Shown here: positions 1-10,800 of the stretch, one piece after another | How positions within the stretch are numbered: the stretch's first letter is position 1 | Layout of the letters: each line of letters begins with the position of its first letter | From: Bacillota bacterium | GTDB lineage: Bacteria > Bacillota > Clostridia > Christensenellales > Pumilibacteraceae | Length of the DNA stretch: 35,875 nucleotides | Assembly (NCBI GenBank): GCA_009779975.1 | Contig: WRAY01000022.1 | Location: forward strand, 1-35,875 | Reading direction: 5' to 3' | Notes under the pieces: generated by a model | Told to the model about the DNA's origin: nothing | Seen by the model: only the letters and a program-made list of their open reading frames with translations | Databases searched by the model: none | Position numbers and translations under genes: made by a program

Positions 1-64
1 ACTTAAACAAAATTCTATATAGTTTCAAATGAAATCAAGCCATGAATACGGGAGTAGCAATTGA

Positions 65-94
65 GAGCACTAACAGGCTTGCTTGTTAGTGCTC
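65..94. other. Perfect inverted repeat (hairpin) upstream of the moxR-like gene
   Basis: An 11-bp perfect inverted repeat (65-75 with 84-94) extends by a G-T and a G-C pair to a 13-bp stem with a CTTG loop. No T-run follows on either strand, so it is not a standard intrinsic terminator. It lies about 27 bp before a TATAAT box. It could be a processing signal, the end of an upstream transcript, or a regulator-binding palindrome. Confidence 0.7.
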
Positions 95-120
95 CAAATA
101 CTCTAAATTAATGTCAAAAG

Positions 121-126
121 TATAAT
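121..126 (+). promoter_or_regulatory. Candidate -10 box for the MoxR/VWA cluster
   Basis: A perfect TATAAT lies 47 bp before the ATG at 173, with an AAGGAG ribosome site (152-157) in between. No convincing -35 is seen at 17 bp upstream (98-103), so the promoter call rests on the -10 box and position alone. Confidence 0.35.
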
Positions 127-172
127 ATCACATAACAGCGGTATTGCCGCGAAGGAGATTTTTTAAAATAAA

Positions 173-1315
173 ATGAAAAACAAGAAAAAAATGGCGGAGA
201 CTGAAGAGGTTGTGGCAACGGTTGAAGAGATCGTGATTGAAACCGAGGAGAATGCACTGCAAGTTGAGCAGGTTGTGGCGAATGCTGAGAACGCTGCAGC
301 GGACACTGAGCAAGTTGACAAACAGACTGCACAAAGTATAGTTAAGTTCAGTGAAAAGTGCAGAGATATTTTTACTCAAGTCAAGCGAGACCTCATTGGA
401 CAAAAAGAGGTTGTCGAGGGAACTATTATTGCCATGATTAGTGGCGGCAATGTTTTGCTAGAGGGTGTTCCCGGGGTTGGTAAAACTCGTTTAGTTCGTA
501 GTTTAGGGCGAGTTTTCTCACTTCCTTTTTCTAGGATTCAGTTTACTCCTGACTTGATGCCTGCCGATGTCACGGGAACTAACATTATTGAAAAGGACGA
601 AAAAGGCAATTCTAAGTTTGTTTTTAATAAAGGACCTATTTTTAGTAATATAATTTTGGCGGATGAGATTAATCGTGCGACGCCGAAAACTCAAAGTGCT
701 CTGCTTGAGGCGATGCAAGAACATGCCGTCACAGTCATGGGGGTTACTCGTAAATTGGACGAGCCGTTCTTTGTTTTAGCGACTCAAAATCCGATAGAAC
801 AAGACGGAACATATCCATTGCCGGAAGCACAAATGGATCGTTTTATGTTCAAGCTTATTGTTAATATGCCAACTTTAAGCGAGTTGAAAGAAATCGTTAA
901 CATGACACAAAAAACAATGGCAGAGGTTGCTGATGCGGCTTGTGACGGCAAAGAACTTCTTGAGATGAGAAAAATCGCAAATTCAATTCCTGTGGCAGAG
1001 CCGGTAATGGATTATGCAATGATGTTGACTCAAGCGACACATCCTGATGTTGAGGTGGCTGCAGAAGCATCGAAAAGATTCATTCGATATGGAGCAAGCC
1101 CGAGAGCAGGACAAGCGCTTATTTCAGCAGCAAAAGTAAAAGCACTCTTAAAAGGTCGCTTTAATGTTGCATATAGCGATATTGATGAGTTGGCATGCTC
1201 TGTGTTTAGACATCGTATAAAACTTAATTTTGAAGCAATTGCGGAGGGCGTGTCCCCTGATACAATTATTAAGCAAATAGCAGATGAAGTAGCAAGAAAG
1301 TTGAAAATTCGCTAA
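173..1315 (+). CDS. MoxR-family AAA+ ATPase
   Basis: MoxR ATPases act as chaperone-like motors that usually work with the DUF58 and VWA proteins encoded beside them. The 380-aa product has a Walker A (GVPGVGKT, residues 98-105) and a Walker B (LADE, with D164-E165). Sensor and C-terminal lid sequence follows, including RYGASPRAGQALISAAKVKA near residue 300. Residues about 8-55 form an acidic, Glu/Ala/Val-rich extension before the usual MoxR start; it looks coiled-coil-like and is uncommon. The ATG at 173 is preceded by AAGGAG at the rather long distance of 15 nt; the next ATG (191) would be still farther from it. Three partner genes follow on the same strand. Family assignment is secure; the substrate is unknown. 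Confidence 0.93.
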   Translation: MKNKKKMAETEEVVATVEEIVIETEENALQVEQVVANAENAAADTEQVDKQTAQSIVKFSEKCRDIFTQVKRDLIGQKEVVEGTIIAMISGGNVLLEGVPGVGKTRLVRSLGRVFSLPFSRIQFTPDLMPADVTGTNIIEKDEKGNSKFVFNKGPIFSNIILADEINRATPKTQSALLEAMQEHAVTVMGVTRKLDEPFFVLATQNPIEQDGTYPLPEAQMDRFMFKLIVNMPTLSELKEIVNMTQKTMAEVADAACDGKELLEMRKIANSIPVAEPVMDYAMMLTQATHPDVEVAAEASKRFIRYGASPRAGQALISAAKVKALLKGRFNVAYSDIDELACSVFRHRIKLNFEAIAEGVSPDTIIKQIADEVARKLKIR

Positions 1316-1593
1316 TACTTTTTAAAGTGCTGCAAAGAGATATTAAGGTAGGCAGGTGGTGTTAAAGGGTGCAAAAATTGCTTTTTCACACTCGATGGGC
1401 TTGCGTTGGACTTGTCTTCAGCGAGTCATTCCGTATGAGAGCGAGAGGCTTAAACTTTTGTTATCATCGCACACGAAGTCATCGAAGACTAATGCTCTTG
1501 CAAGCAATTATATTTGTTTCTTGTATAACACATTAAATTGTGTGTCATTGGGCAATCTTAAATCAAATTAACTTCAAGGTAAACTCAAAAAAT

Positions 1594-2490
1594 ATGAAAT
1601 CATTACTTAACAACGAATTTTTCGCAAGATTAGAAACATTAGCTATCAACCTTAGCGCTGACCTTCGCGGCTTTTTTGGGGGAAAACATCGTGTGAAAAC
1701 TTATGGGCAGACGGTGGAATTTTCCGATTATCGTGAATATATGCTCGGAGACGACATTCGCAGGATTGATTGGAATTTATACTCAAGATTTGAAAAATAT
1801 TTTATTAAATTATTCACTGATGAAAGACAAATGCATTTGCAAGTGTTTTTGGATTGCTCGGCGTCGATGGGTCAAATAGAATCTAAAAAGGCAGCATATG
1901 CTTTGGCTGTTGGAGCTGCTTTGGGATTTTTGTCTGTTCACAACATGGATAAAGTGTCTTTTAAGTTGTTGAAAAAATCAAAAGTTGAAGATACCGGCGG
2001 CATAATAGTCGGTAAAAATAATTTTTTTAGAGCAATTAAAGCATTAGAAAAAATTGAATATAAATCAGAAGTGAACATTTCAGAAGCCATTGCCGGAAAT
2101 CCAAATGTTGGGGGTAGTGATGGGTTGAGTGTTATAATATCTGACTTTTTTAGCGAAAATGATTGGAAAAAAGCGGTCGACTATCTATTATATAAAAAGC
2201 GTCAAGTTATGCTTGTGCAAGTAGTAACTCCTGAAGAATTAGATCCAAGTTATTCAGGAAGAACAACTTTGTTGGATAGTGAAGCCGGTGGTATGGAAGA
2301 CTTGAAAAATCTTAAAATTAATATAACAAGGGGTCTGTTGAACGCATACGAAGAGGCGCTTGAAGAATATAATCAAGAAATCAAAGAATTTTGTAATAAA
2401 AGAGGCGTTAGTTTTATCACGGTTAGTTGTGACCAACCGCTAGAGCAAGTACTCTTTAAACAATTATTAAAGGTAGGTGTGATGTCATGA
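1594..2490 (+). CDS. DUF58 domain protein (VWA-like partner of MoxR)
   Basis: This 298-aa protein carries the DUF58 signature (YMLGDDIRRIDWNLYSRF, about residues 48-66), followed by a VWA-like strand with an intact metal-site motif DCSAS (D87, S89, S91). No membrane segment is apparent. DUF58 proteins are near-constant neighbours of MoxR ATPases and are thought to be part of the same assembly. I chose the ATG at 1594, which has AAGG 14 nt upstream and gives the usual family start; an in-frame upstream ATG at 1540 would add 18 atypical residues. Its stop overlaps the next start by 4 nt (ATGA), indicating translational coupling. A 278-bp gap separates it from moxR; I see no gene there. Confidence 0.9.
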   Translation: MKSLLNNEFFARLETLAINLSADLRGFFGGKHRVKTYGQTVEFSDYREYMLGDDIRRIDWNLYSRFEKYFIKLFTDERQMHLQVFLDCSASMGQIESKKAAYALAVGAALGFLSVHNMDKVSFKLLKKSKVEDTGGIIVGKNNFFRAIKALEKIEYKSEVNISEAIAGNPNVGGSDGLSVIISDFFSENDWKKAVDYLLYKKRQVMLVQVVTPEELDPSYSGRTTLLDSEAGGMEDLKNLKINITRGLLNAYEEALEEYNQEIKEFCNKRGVSFITVSCDQPLEQVLFKQLLKVGVMS

Positions 2491-4490
2491 GTTTGTTACT
2501 TCCTTTGGGGCTAATAGCCCTAGCATCGCTGGCTGTACTTATCTTGATTTACATAATAAAACCAGCGTATCAAAAAAGGTTTGTCTCGTCCACTTTCATT
2601 TGGAAACAAGCCTTAAAAAGAAAGAAAAAACGCATCCCAATCAGTAGGCTGCGGAACATTTTGATATTCCTCTGCCAATTTCTAATCCTAACCACTTTCG
2701 CATTCGCCATAGCACAACCGTTTATTGCTGATGCGCAGTCACCTGAGCAGCCCCACTTAATAATTGTTATTGATGCAGGGGTGAGTATGCGAACAAGAAA
2801 TATGGAAGGGGATGGTTCAAATGCTCTTCCAAGCGGTTCAACAAGATTTTGGCGTGCTGTTGAAGGATTTGATGATATAGTGGGAGCAAGAGAAGAAGGT
2901 ATAAATGCCATTAATGATGGGGCTGCTGTTAGTGTTATTATAGCAGGTCATACTCCCTTTTCGTTGGTGACATCAGCCATAGCGACATCTCAACTAGAAA
3001 CGGCACTAAACTCATTGCACCCAAATAATGAAATTATCAGTCCTTTTTTAGAATTTGGTGAGCCTAATATTGAACGTGCGATGAGGATGATTGAAGATAT
3101 CTTAACTACTGCTCCCTTGTCAGACATTATATATTTTACTTCAATTGACTATGAAATTCCAGGAAATGTGGAGGTTAGAAACGTTTCTAATGCGGAGTGG
3201 AATGTAGCAATATTGGGAGTAGAGGCAATTCGTGTGGATGGCTTATATGAGTTTCATATAGAGATTGCTAGTTTTGGCAGAGGAGGAGTAATGGTGCCGA
3301 TATCATTGCAACTTGACGATGTCAATACTCAAAGGTTAAGAGCAGGATATTGGGAAGTTGAAACTTATACTGCAACTTTAAATGCCGATGAAATTTATAT
3401 GGCTGTTATTAGAAATTTTGGTCCTGCCGGGCAAGAAACAGTCTACTCTTTCGGAAGTGCTACAGTTTCTGTTGATGTCAACGATTCATTCCAATATGAT
3501 AATCAATTTGTTATTTTTGGCGGACGACGAGAGGTAATTCATGTGCAATATGTTGCACCCGAAGGAAGACATCACTTAATGATGAATGCTGCACTAATAG
3601 CATTAAGAACAGTTATTGCTAATCAATGGGATGTGGTGATCACTACATCGACATATGGTGTCAATTTTGAGGAAGGATACACAGATGTTTATATTTTTGA
3701 GCATGAAATGCCTGCGGTTCTTCCACAAGGAGGGATAGTTATTCTTTTGAACCCTGGTGGATTCGGTGGGGGAATTGAGGGTGTTGTGACAAGGCGTATG
3801 CCAAGCAATGTGGATATGGAACTTGGAAGTAGGATAGATGGCGGTTATGTAACTAATTCTAATCCACATCCGATGATTGCAGGAATGAATGTTAATAATA
3901 TTCGTTTTCATTATATTACAGAAATTAGGCACGCACCGATGTTTGCGCCTATTATGTTTGTTGAAGACAACCCCATTTTGCTAGTGCAAAACACTCTGGA
4001 TGCTAAAGTAGTAATTATGCCGATAAATCTTCATTATGCTAATTTTAGACTGGCTGAATGGCCTAGTATGTTATTGAATTTGTTTGAATATTTTTTGCCG
4101 GTTACGCTGCCGCAACATGTATTTGATGTTAATCAAACCTTTGAGATAAATCCAAGAGGTGGAGAAGTTGGGATAGTAGGACCTGGACTTACCGTGTCGC
4201 CTGATGGCTTTCTGCAACAATTTCCGCAGGGAATAAGTATGTCAGTGCATGGTGTGCACACCATATCACAAAGTGTTTTGGGGCGTATTAATAGGGTAGA
4301 AGAAAGTTTATTTATTCGCATTGCAAGAGACCAAAGTGATTTTGTAAGAGTGGGAGATTCGTTGCCCAATCCGCTTTTTCCTCCGCCAATAGATGATTTG
4401 GGAGATTGGCATTTGCTAATTTTCATTGCTGCTGCCTTTGTTGCCTTATTATTTATTGAAAGATTACTTCATTTGTCGCCAAGAATTTAG
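2487..4490 (+). CDS. BatA-like membrane protein with degenerate VWA domain
   Basis: The 667-aa product starts with two membrane segments (residues about 4-24 and 57-77) separated by a basic stretch. This matches the N-terminal region of BatA/aerotolerance-type proteins. A VWA-like domain follows, with a metal-site motif reading DAGVS (D96, G98, S100) where DxSxS is expected, so metal binding may be weakened. The rest is a long predicted extracytoplasmic region, closed by a C-terminal membrane helix (about 645-661) and a short tail. It overlaps the DUF58 gene by 4 nt. Position and topology suggest it is the membrane-anchored part of the MoxR/VWA complex. The family call is moderately firm; the partner and process are unknown. 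Confidence 0.78.
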   Translation: MSLLLPLGLIALASLAVLILIYIIKPAYQKRFVSSTFIWKQALKRKKKRIPISRLRNILIFLCQFLILTTFAFAIAQPFIADAQSPEQPHLIIVIDAGVSMRTRNMEGDGSNALPSGSTRFWRAVEGFDDIVGAREEGINAINDGAAVSVIIAGHTPFSLVTSAIATSQLETALNSLHPNNEIISPFLEFGEPNIERAMRMIEDILTTAPLSDIIYFTSIDYEIPGNVEVRNVSNAEWNVAILGVEAIRVDGLYEFHIEIASFGRGGVMVPISLQLDDVNTQRLRAGYWEVETYTATLNADEIYMAVIRNFGPAGQETVYSFGSATVSVDVNDSFQYDNQFVIFGGRREVIHVQYVAPEGRHHLMMNAALIALRTVIANQWDVVITTSTYGVNFEEGYTDVYIFEHEMPAVLPQGGIVILLNPGGFGGGIEGVVTRRMPSNVDMELGSRIDGGYVTNSNPHPMIAGMNVNNIRFHYITEIRHAPMFAPIMFVEDNPILLVQNTLDAKVVIMPINLHYANFRLAEWPSMLLNLFEYFLPVTLPQHVFDVNQTFEINPRGGEVGIVGPGLTVSPDGFLQQFPQGISMSVHGVHTISQSVLGRINRVEESLFIRIARDQSDFVRVGDSLPNPLFPPPIDDLGDWHLLIFIAAAFVALLFIERLLHLSPRI

Positions 4491-4541
4491 GATATTTAAA
4501 AAAATGCAATAGAACATTGAGTAGAATGCTGTTTTGTAAAT

Positions 4542-4570
4542 TTGAGTTATAGTTTTTCAAGTAATATAAT
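4542..4570 (+). promoter_or_regulatory. Promoter for the two-VWA membrane protein gene
   Basis: TTGAGT (4542-4547) and TATAAT (4565-4570) are separated by 17 bp. Transcription would begin near 4577, so the alternative TTG start at 4576 can be discounted in favour of the ATG at 4627 with its AAGGAG. The last gene of the cluster can therefore be expressed on its own. Confidence 0.65.
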
Positions 4571-4626
4571 AATATTTGTATAAAAAAATATACATTAAAC
4601 AAAAAATAAAAAGGAGATTACAAAAA

Positions 4627-7614
4627 ATGGGAAATTTTGAAATGGGATTTTCAAATCCATGGTTACTCTTGTTGCTTATTCCGGCAGCGGTGCTTTTGAT
4701 TATTACATTTTTTAGGGTTACAAAAAGATATCGCTATACTCGAAATCGCATAGTATCTTTGGTGTTGCTAAGTTTAGTAATGCTGCTTAGTGTCGGAGTG
4801 TTGGCAGGAGTGGGCTTTACTTATGCTGAGGAGGACGAATCAAATGAACTTATTATACTTGTAGATAAGTCTTATTCGACAAGGCATGACAGAGAAGAAG
4901 GGATAGATGGGTCTATGTCAGATATAGATGCATTTATATATAATGTTATTAATAGTGCTGAGTCATATTTTGCAATAGGCATTGTCACATTTGGCAGAGA
5001 CCAAGTTTTGGCTGCACCTTTGTCGCGCAATCATAGTTATGTTTGGAGTCGTTATACTAATGCACCATTGCCTGACTATAACGCAACTGATATTGCAGCG
5101 GCGTTGCTTTATGCTCGCAATCAGTTTGCTCAAGACTCACATGGCAATTCTTTGGGGGGTCGAATTTTACTAATTAGTAATGGATTAGAAACTGACGGCT
5201 CGGCTATGGGTGTAATCGGTAGTCTTGTTAGACAACACATAAGAGTTGACACAAAGTTTTTTGGAACTCAAGCAACAGATGAATTTCAAATTGTGGATAT
5301 TGTTTTGCCGGATGTGACGATAGAGATGGGAGACCTTGTTAATGTTGGCGTAGTAGTGGAGAGTGATTTTTCTGGTCCTGCATATTTGACTTTATTAAGT
5401 CACAATCAACAGGAATGGAGTGATGGAATAAGGATGGAGATTATGGTTACGCCTGGAAGACGCGTATTCACCTTTAATAACTATAGTTTTGAGACAGGTG
5501 GTTTACAGGTGTTGCGTGCTACTATTGACTGTGTGAGAACATTAAGAAATGTGGAAGGGGGAGAGCGTGATACGATGTCTCAAAATAACATTTTCTACAG
5601 GTTTTTCATTCTAGATAACCATGATAATATGTTAGTGTTGTATAGAGATAGAGATGCTGAAGAGATTTTACATTTAATGAATTTTATTGAGGAGAGATTC
5701 GGAACAGAGGATGCACCAGCAAATTTGACTGCTTTGCATGTTGATGAAGCACCAACCACTATCAGAGCATTGCGAGAGTTTGATAAAGTAATTTTAGCAA
5801 ATGTGGGTGGCTATGATATGCCTGCTGGATTTAGCGATTTGTTGTATATTTATGTGCGTGATCATGAAGGCGGTGTTTTCGTTATGGGCGGAGACAGAGA
5901 GATTGAGGGCGGACACACAATTCCTAATGTTTTTAACCGTCTTGATATGCAAAACACACCTTCTTTAAACCGTATTATGCCTGTTGACACCATATCATGG
6001 ACACCTCCGCTTGCTGTAATGTTGGTTATTGATGTATCAGGTTCTATGTCACAAGAGGATGTTCCTTTGCCGGGAGTGAATAGGTTGCAGTTGGCACAAC
6101 AAGCGGCAGTTTATGCTTTAGGGGCATTGAATCAAAATCGTGATTATTTTGGTATTATTGCTTTTGACCATGAAGCAACTTTGATTTTAAACCTAACTTC
6201 TATGAGATATATTGATTTTATTGAGTCTCGTATTAATGGATTACAATATGCCGGAGGAACAGAGTATGAAGACGCATTGCGAATGGCAGGTATGCTTTTG
6301 CAAGCACATCGTGGAGTAGACAGGCGTCATATCATGTTTCTATCAGATGGTCAGCCAACTATGAATGGAAATGTTTGCAGGGGCGGAGTTCCTTGTGAAT
6401 GCGGTGCTGCTATGTGTGCTGGAGGAAATGCTTTATTTACTGAACACCTTCCCTATTACCATCCGGATTACCAGCCGCGATTTGTTCATGAGAGAATTGT
6501 TTTAGATTTGTTTAGATATGCACGCATTACTACATCAGGTGTTGGAATTATGGGCTCTTTTGATACGGTTTTCAGAATAACAAGATATGGCAGGGGGAGG
6601 TTTTTGCCGTTTGGTATGCCACCTTTTACTCAAACGCACCATCTACCTGAGTTTTTGTTAGATGACTTGGCTAGCCCGCCTATTGTTGAGGGCGATGATG
6701 TTTTTGACCCATTAATTGATAGTTTGGGCTCTGTGGAATTTCGTGGCATTAACCCTGACTATTTGTGGGGATTGGCTCCAAATCAAAGTCTCCCTCTTTA
6801 TTTGGAAGGTTTTTACGGAACTAGATTGCGTGCCGGTGCAACAAGGATTTTAATGGGGCCTCACGGAGTAGCATTGCATGCCAGATGGAGATATACTCAC
6901 AGGGGGGCACAAAGAGGGAGAGTTGCGGCATTATCAACAAATATTTTGACAGAAAATTTGGATTTTTGGGAATGCGAAATATCTACTCAATTTTTATATA
7001 ATGCTTTAAGAGCAGTAGCACCTACTCGTAATATTCGTGTAACGGAGTTGGAGATGCAAATTGGTTATGATAATTTTACTCGCAGAGTTAATGTATTCTC
7101 ACACATAGGAGAGGGCGACGGCGATAGATTATATTTAACTGTAAATCGTCTCTTTGACTATGATAATAGTTATACCAATTCTTTTGATATAGGTATTAGG
7201 AGGCTGGATTTTCAAATTTGGGGAGAGGGAATTTATCATATTCGGTTGGAGCAACGAAGCAGTGATGGAGTGCTTAGGGGATATACGGAAGGATTTACGG
7301 CTTTTTCTTATTCAAAAGAATTTGATGCTTTTGTCCCGCTAGAAAACGGTATTGCTTTACTGGGTCTTTTGGCTGAGGCAGGACGGGGTAATTTTATTGA
7401 AGAAGATGAAGATGGATATGTTGATATTTCACCGATTTTTGCAGGAGCAATAGTTCCTGATAATGTAGAGATAGACCCAGGACCTTGGCTCATACTTGCT
7501 GCAATTATATTGTTCTTAATAGATATTGCAGCCCGCAAATTCAAATGGAAATGGCCTTGGGAAGTTGCAAATGATCGTCGTAAGAAAAGAGAACTCGAGC
7601 AACAACTTGCTTAA
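4627..7614 (+). CDS. Large membrane protein with two VWA domains and a GATase-like domain
   Basis: The 995-aa protein starts with two membrane segments (about 10-30 and 42-64). The first VWA domain has an intact DKSYS metal site (D80). A Rossmann/glutamine-amidotransferase-like section follows (GGVFVMGGDREIEGG, around 420). The second VWA domain has a canonical DVSGSMS (D469) and a later threonine-bearing GGTEYEDAL. A four-cysteine insert (C584, C590, C592, C597) sits just after the second VWA strand LSDGQPT. A C-terminal membrane helix (about 957-973) ends in a basic tail. This order is typical of VWA/GATase-like proteins in MoxR clusters of Gram-positive bacteria. The ATG at 4627 has AAGGAG 10 nt upstream. 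It is probably the largest surface-exposed piece of the MoxR-linked assembly; its ligand is unknown. Confidence 0.85.
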   Translation: MGNFEMGFSNPWLLLLLIPAAVLLIITFFRVTKRYRYTRNRIVSLVLLSLVMLLSVGVLAGVGFTYAEEDESNELIILVDKSYSTRHDREEGIDGSMSDIDAFIYNVINSAESYFAIGIVTFGRDQVLAAPLSRNHSYVWSRYTNAPLPDYNATDIAAALLYARNQFAQDSHGNSLGGRILLISNGLETDGSAMGVIGSLVRQHIRVDTKFFGTQATDEFQIVDIVLPDVTIEMGDLVNVGVVVESDFSGPAYLTLLSHNQQEWSDGIRMEIMVTPGRRVFTFNNYSFETGGLQVLRATIDCVRTLRNVEGGERDTMSQNNIFYRFFILDNHDNMLVLYRDRDAEEILHLMNFIEERFGTEDAPANLTALHVDEAPTTIRALREFDKVILANVGGYDMPAGFSDLLYIYVRDHEGGVFVMGGDREIEGGHTIPNVFNRLDMQNTPSLNRIMPVDTISWTPPLAVMLVIDVSGSMSQEDVPLPGVNRLQLAQQAAVYALGALNQNRDYFGIIAFDHEATLILNLTSMRYIDFIESRINGLQYAGGTEYEDALRMAGMLLQAHRGVDRRHIMFLSDGQPTMNGNVCRGGVPCECGAAMCAGGNALFTEHLPYYHPDYQPRFVHERIVLDLFRYARITTSGVGIMGSFDTVFRITRYGRGRFLPFGMPPFTQTHHLPEFLLDDLASPPIVEGDDVFDPLIDSLGSVEFRGINPDYLWGLAPNQSLPLYLEGFYGTRLRAGATRILMGPHGVALHARWRYTHRGAQRGRVAALSTNILTENLDFWECEISTQFLYNALRAVAPTRNIRVTELEMQIGYDNFTRRVNVFSHIGEGDGDRLYLTVNRLFDYDNSYTNSFDIGIRRLDFQIWGEGIYHIRLEQRSSDGVLRGYTEGFTAFSYSKEFDAFVPLENGIALLGLLAEAGRGNFIEEDEDGYVDISPIFAGAIVPDNVEIDPGPWLILAAIILFLIDIAARKFKWKWPWEVANDRRKKRELEQQLA

Positions 7615-7759
7615 AGAGATTGGTAGGGTTAGAATTATTAAAATGTGATAAAGCGTGTTAATAGATGTATAGTTGTTTTTTAGCAGTGGATCGCAGGTCT
7701 TCGAAACTTTCATATTCCTTTGTAAATTGAAGGTCAACGGCTTCTAAATGTGTATACCG

Positions 7760-7789
7760 AGGAGGTACAATTTGGATTTTATATCATAA
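7760..7789 (+). other. Strong ribosome site followed by a five-codon TTG reading frame
   Basis: The best Shine-Dalgarno of the window, AGGAGGT (7760-7766), is followed 5 nt later by TTG GAT TTT ATA TCA TAA, ending 32 bp before the lipoprotein ATG. It may be a leader peptide or a decayed start. No other coding sequence is seen in the 207-bp gap. Confidence 0.3.
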
Positions 7790-7821
7790 CTTTACTTTAA
7801 GCAATAGGAGAAACAAAAATT

Positions 7822-10800
7822 ATGAAAAAGAAAAAAATTGGATTATTATTATTAATGTTGTTGCTGATTTTTAGTGTGGCGATAATCTCAGGCTGTAATA
7901 GAAGGGTAACCTTAGAAACTCCTAATGTTCGCATTGACCAATTGACTCAAACGCTCGTTTGGGATATTGTGCCATGGTCAACAGGCGGATATCTTATAGA
8001 TATCAATGACGATTTCATTGAATGGGAGGATAATGAATATGATCTTAGTGTGTTACCGCCTGGCACTTATATCATAAGAGTGCAAGCACTGACTACTGAT
8101 GAAAATTTCTTTGTAAATTCAGAGTGGTCTGAACCTCTCACTTTTATTCGAGACGATAATTTTGGGATGATTTTTGAACGCACAGATTCTGGTATGTCTT
8201 ATGAAGTTGTTAGTCGCGGTAGTGCAAGTGGCGATATAGTAATTAGGAATACTCATAATGGTGTGCCCATTACTCGCATTGCAGAGAGGGCTTTTCGAGA
8301 TGCTACCACTATTACTAGCGTAATTATTGGTGATAATGTGACAGAAATTGCTGAAGATGCATTTAGAAGTGCTATTAATTTAACAAGTGTAACAATTGGT
8401 AATTCGGTAGTTTCAATAGGTGATAATGCTTTTGCTTTTAACCATAGATTGACTAATATATCTTTACCTGATAGTTTGCGAAATATTGGCAGACATGCTT
8501 TTTTCCAGACGCGTTTGATGACAGAGATTGATTTTGGAATGGGAGTTGAAAATATTGAAGAGTTTGCTTTTCATCAATCTGGACTGACATATGTAAATTT
8601 TCCAGATAGTTTGCGTTATATTGGAGTTGCAGCCTTTGCTGGTATGCCGGAAGCACGTGGACCACTGTCTAATATCACTTTTGGAAGCGGATTACGCTAT
8701 ATTGGAGAAGACTCTTTTAGATTTACTCGTTTAGAAAATCTAACACTACATGTCCCAAGCCTTGAAATTGGCACATCTGCTTTTGCTGAAAATTTAATGC
8801 TTACTTCCATTGATTTATCAGTTGCTCGTGTAGGGGAGTATGCTTTTTTTGGCAGCGTAAATTTATATGACATTACACTTCGAGAAACGGTTCAAAGTAT
8901 AGGTCTTAGGGCATTTTACAATACTAGTCCTTGGCTTAACAATTATGGACTTATAGTAGTTGATGGCTGGGTAGTAGGGGAGAGAAGAGTTGAGCGAGAG
9001 CGAGAGTATCCGCTTCCTAATTATTTATACCCTCAACCTATAAGGCATTTAAATTTGCCTTACGGCATTGTTGGAGTTGCGGATAGGGCTTTTCATAATA
9101 ATGTCAATTTATTGTCATTAAGTCTTGCCTCAACTGTGCGTCATATAGGAATGTTGGCATTTGCCTTTAATCGTAGTTTAAGTACTGTTACTATTTATGG
9201 GTCAGAACTGGAAACAATTGGTATACAGTCATTCTTCGGAACTAATAATTTGAACAGCATTTCTTTACCTTCTAGCGTGCGACGCATAGGGTCTGGTGCC
9301 TTTAGGAACGGTGGTATTTGGAACGCTGCGATAGCAAATTACGGCACCCGAATAGAAGGTTCTTTTTGTGATTTAACAAATACCTATAGTTATCATGACG
9401 GAGTTGTATATGTTGGTGGATGGACATTAGGGCATATCGATCCGGAAGTGGAACACATTGAAGTAGCAAGTGGAACTCATGGAATTGCTGATTTTGCTTT
9501 TAATGGGTTTAGTTATCTTGAAAGCATTAGTTTGCCTGAAGGGTTGCTTCATATCGGTGAATTTGCATTTGCAAGAAATGAATCTCTTGAGGAAATTCAT
9601 CTTCCAAATACTGTTTTGACACTCGGTCTAGGGGCATTTTTTTCAAATGACGCTATGCACAGTGTAACACTTAGCAATAGGATTACACGAATAGAGAGAT
9701 ATACTTTCTTTCGAAATTTTGAGTTGCGAAATATTACGATACCCAATAGTGTAACTTATATTGGAGAATTAGCCTTTTATGAAAATGTTGCATTAAGTTC
9801 AATTACTTTTGGTAATAGTGTAGAGATAATAAATAGTTATGCTTTTTATCATAACAGATCTTTAACTACATTAATTTTACCTGACAGTCTCACTTATATT
9901 GGAGATCATGCTTTTAGAAATTTATTAAGACTTGATGTTGTTCGTCTTGGAAATGGTCTTAGGCACATTGGAGATCATGCTTTCAGGGAAAATCCACTTA
10001 TGGGCAGAAGTGAAGGTTTTATTATTCCAGCATCGGTAAATCATATAGGAGACCATGCTTTTGTAAGAGCCAGGTCCATTGAGCATATAGTATTGCCTGA
10101 GGGTATTACTCGTATCGGCAAAGAATTGTTTAGATATGCGGATAGACTTCAAACTGTGGTTATTCCGGAATCGATCACAGAGATTGGAGAACTTGCGTTT
10201 TATGGAACAACAAACTTGCGAAACATCACGATTCCAAACTCAGTTTTGAAAATAGGTTGTCAGGCTTTCCGTTTTGCTGTTAGTTTGGAAAGCATAATTA
10301 TTCCGTTTAATGTCAGCCAAATGGGTTCAAATATTTTCAGCGATATACAAGAAATTAAAGTGTATGTTCGCGCCGAAACTCGTCCTATTGGTTGGAATAT
10401 CGAATGGGATTATGATGGGCATGAAGTTGTTTGGGGATATTTTAGTGACCATAGTGTTGCTTTAATTTTTGATACAAGAAGTGGAGATAGGGGAATTTCA
10501 ACTCAAACAATTATCAGTGGACAAACTGCAACCGAACCAGAAAATCCAACAAGAGATAATTGGATTTTTATGGGTTGGTATAGTGATGTTGACATGACGC
10601 AACGATTTGATTTTGAACAAGCGATTACTTCAACCACTGTCGTGTTTGCAAGATGGGAGCAAGAGAGAATAGTATCGACAGGTGGCAATCACAGTTTTTC
10701 AATAGATGAGCAAGGAAATCTATGGGCATGGGGAAATAATTATTTTGGGCAGTTAGGAGATGGATATTTTGGACAATTACAAGATGGAACAATAGTAGGT

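Noticed and set aside
1356..1571. 71-aa plus-strand frame between moxR and the DUF58 gene
   Set aside because: No ribosome site, implausible composition and no recognisable family; treated as intergenic sequence of degraded repeat character.
4576..4626. Upstream TTG start for the two-VWA protein
   Set aside because: It lies at the predicted transcription start, whereas ATG 4627 has AAGGAG 10 nt upstream and gives the normal membrane-helix start.
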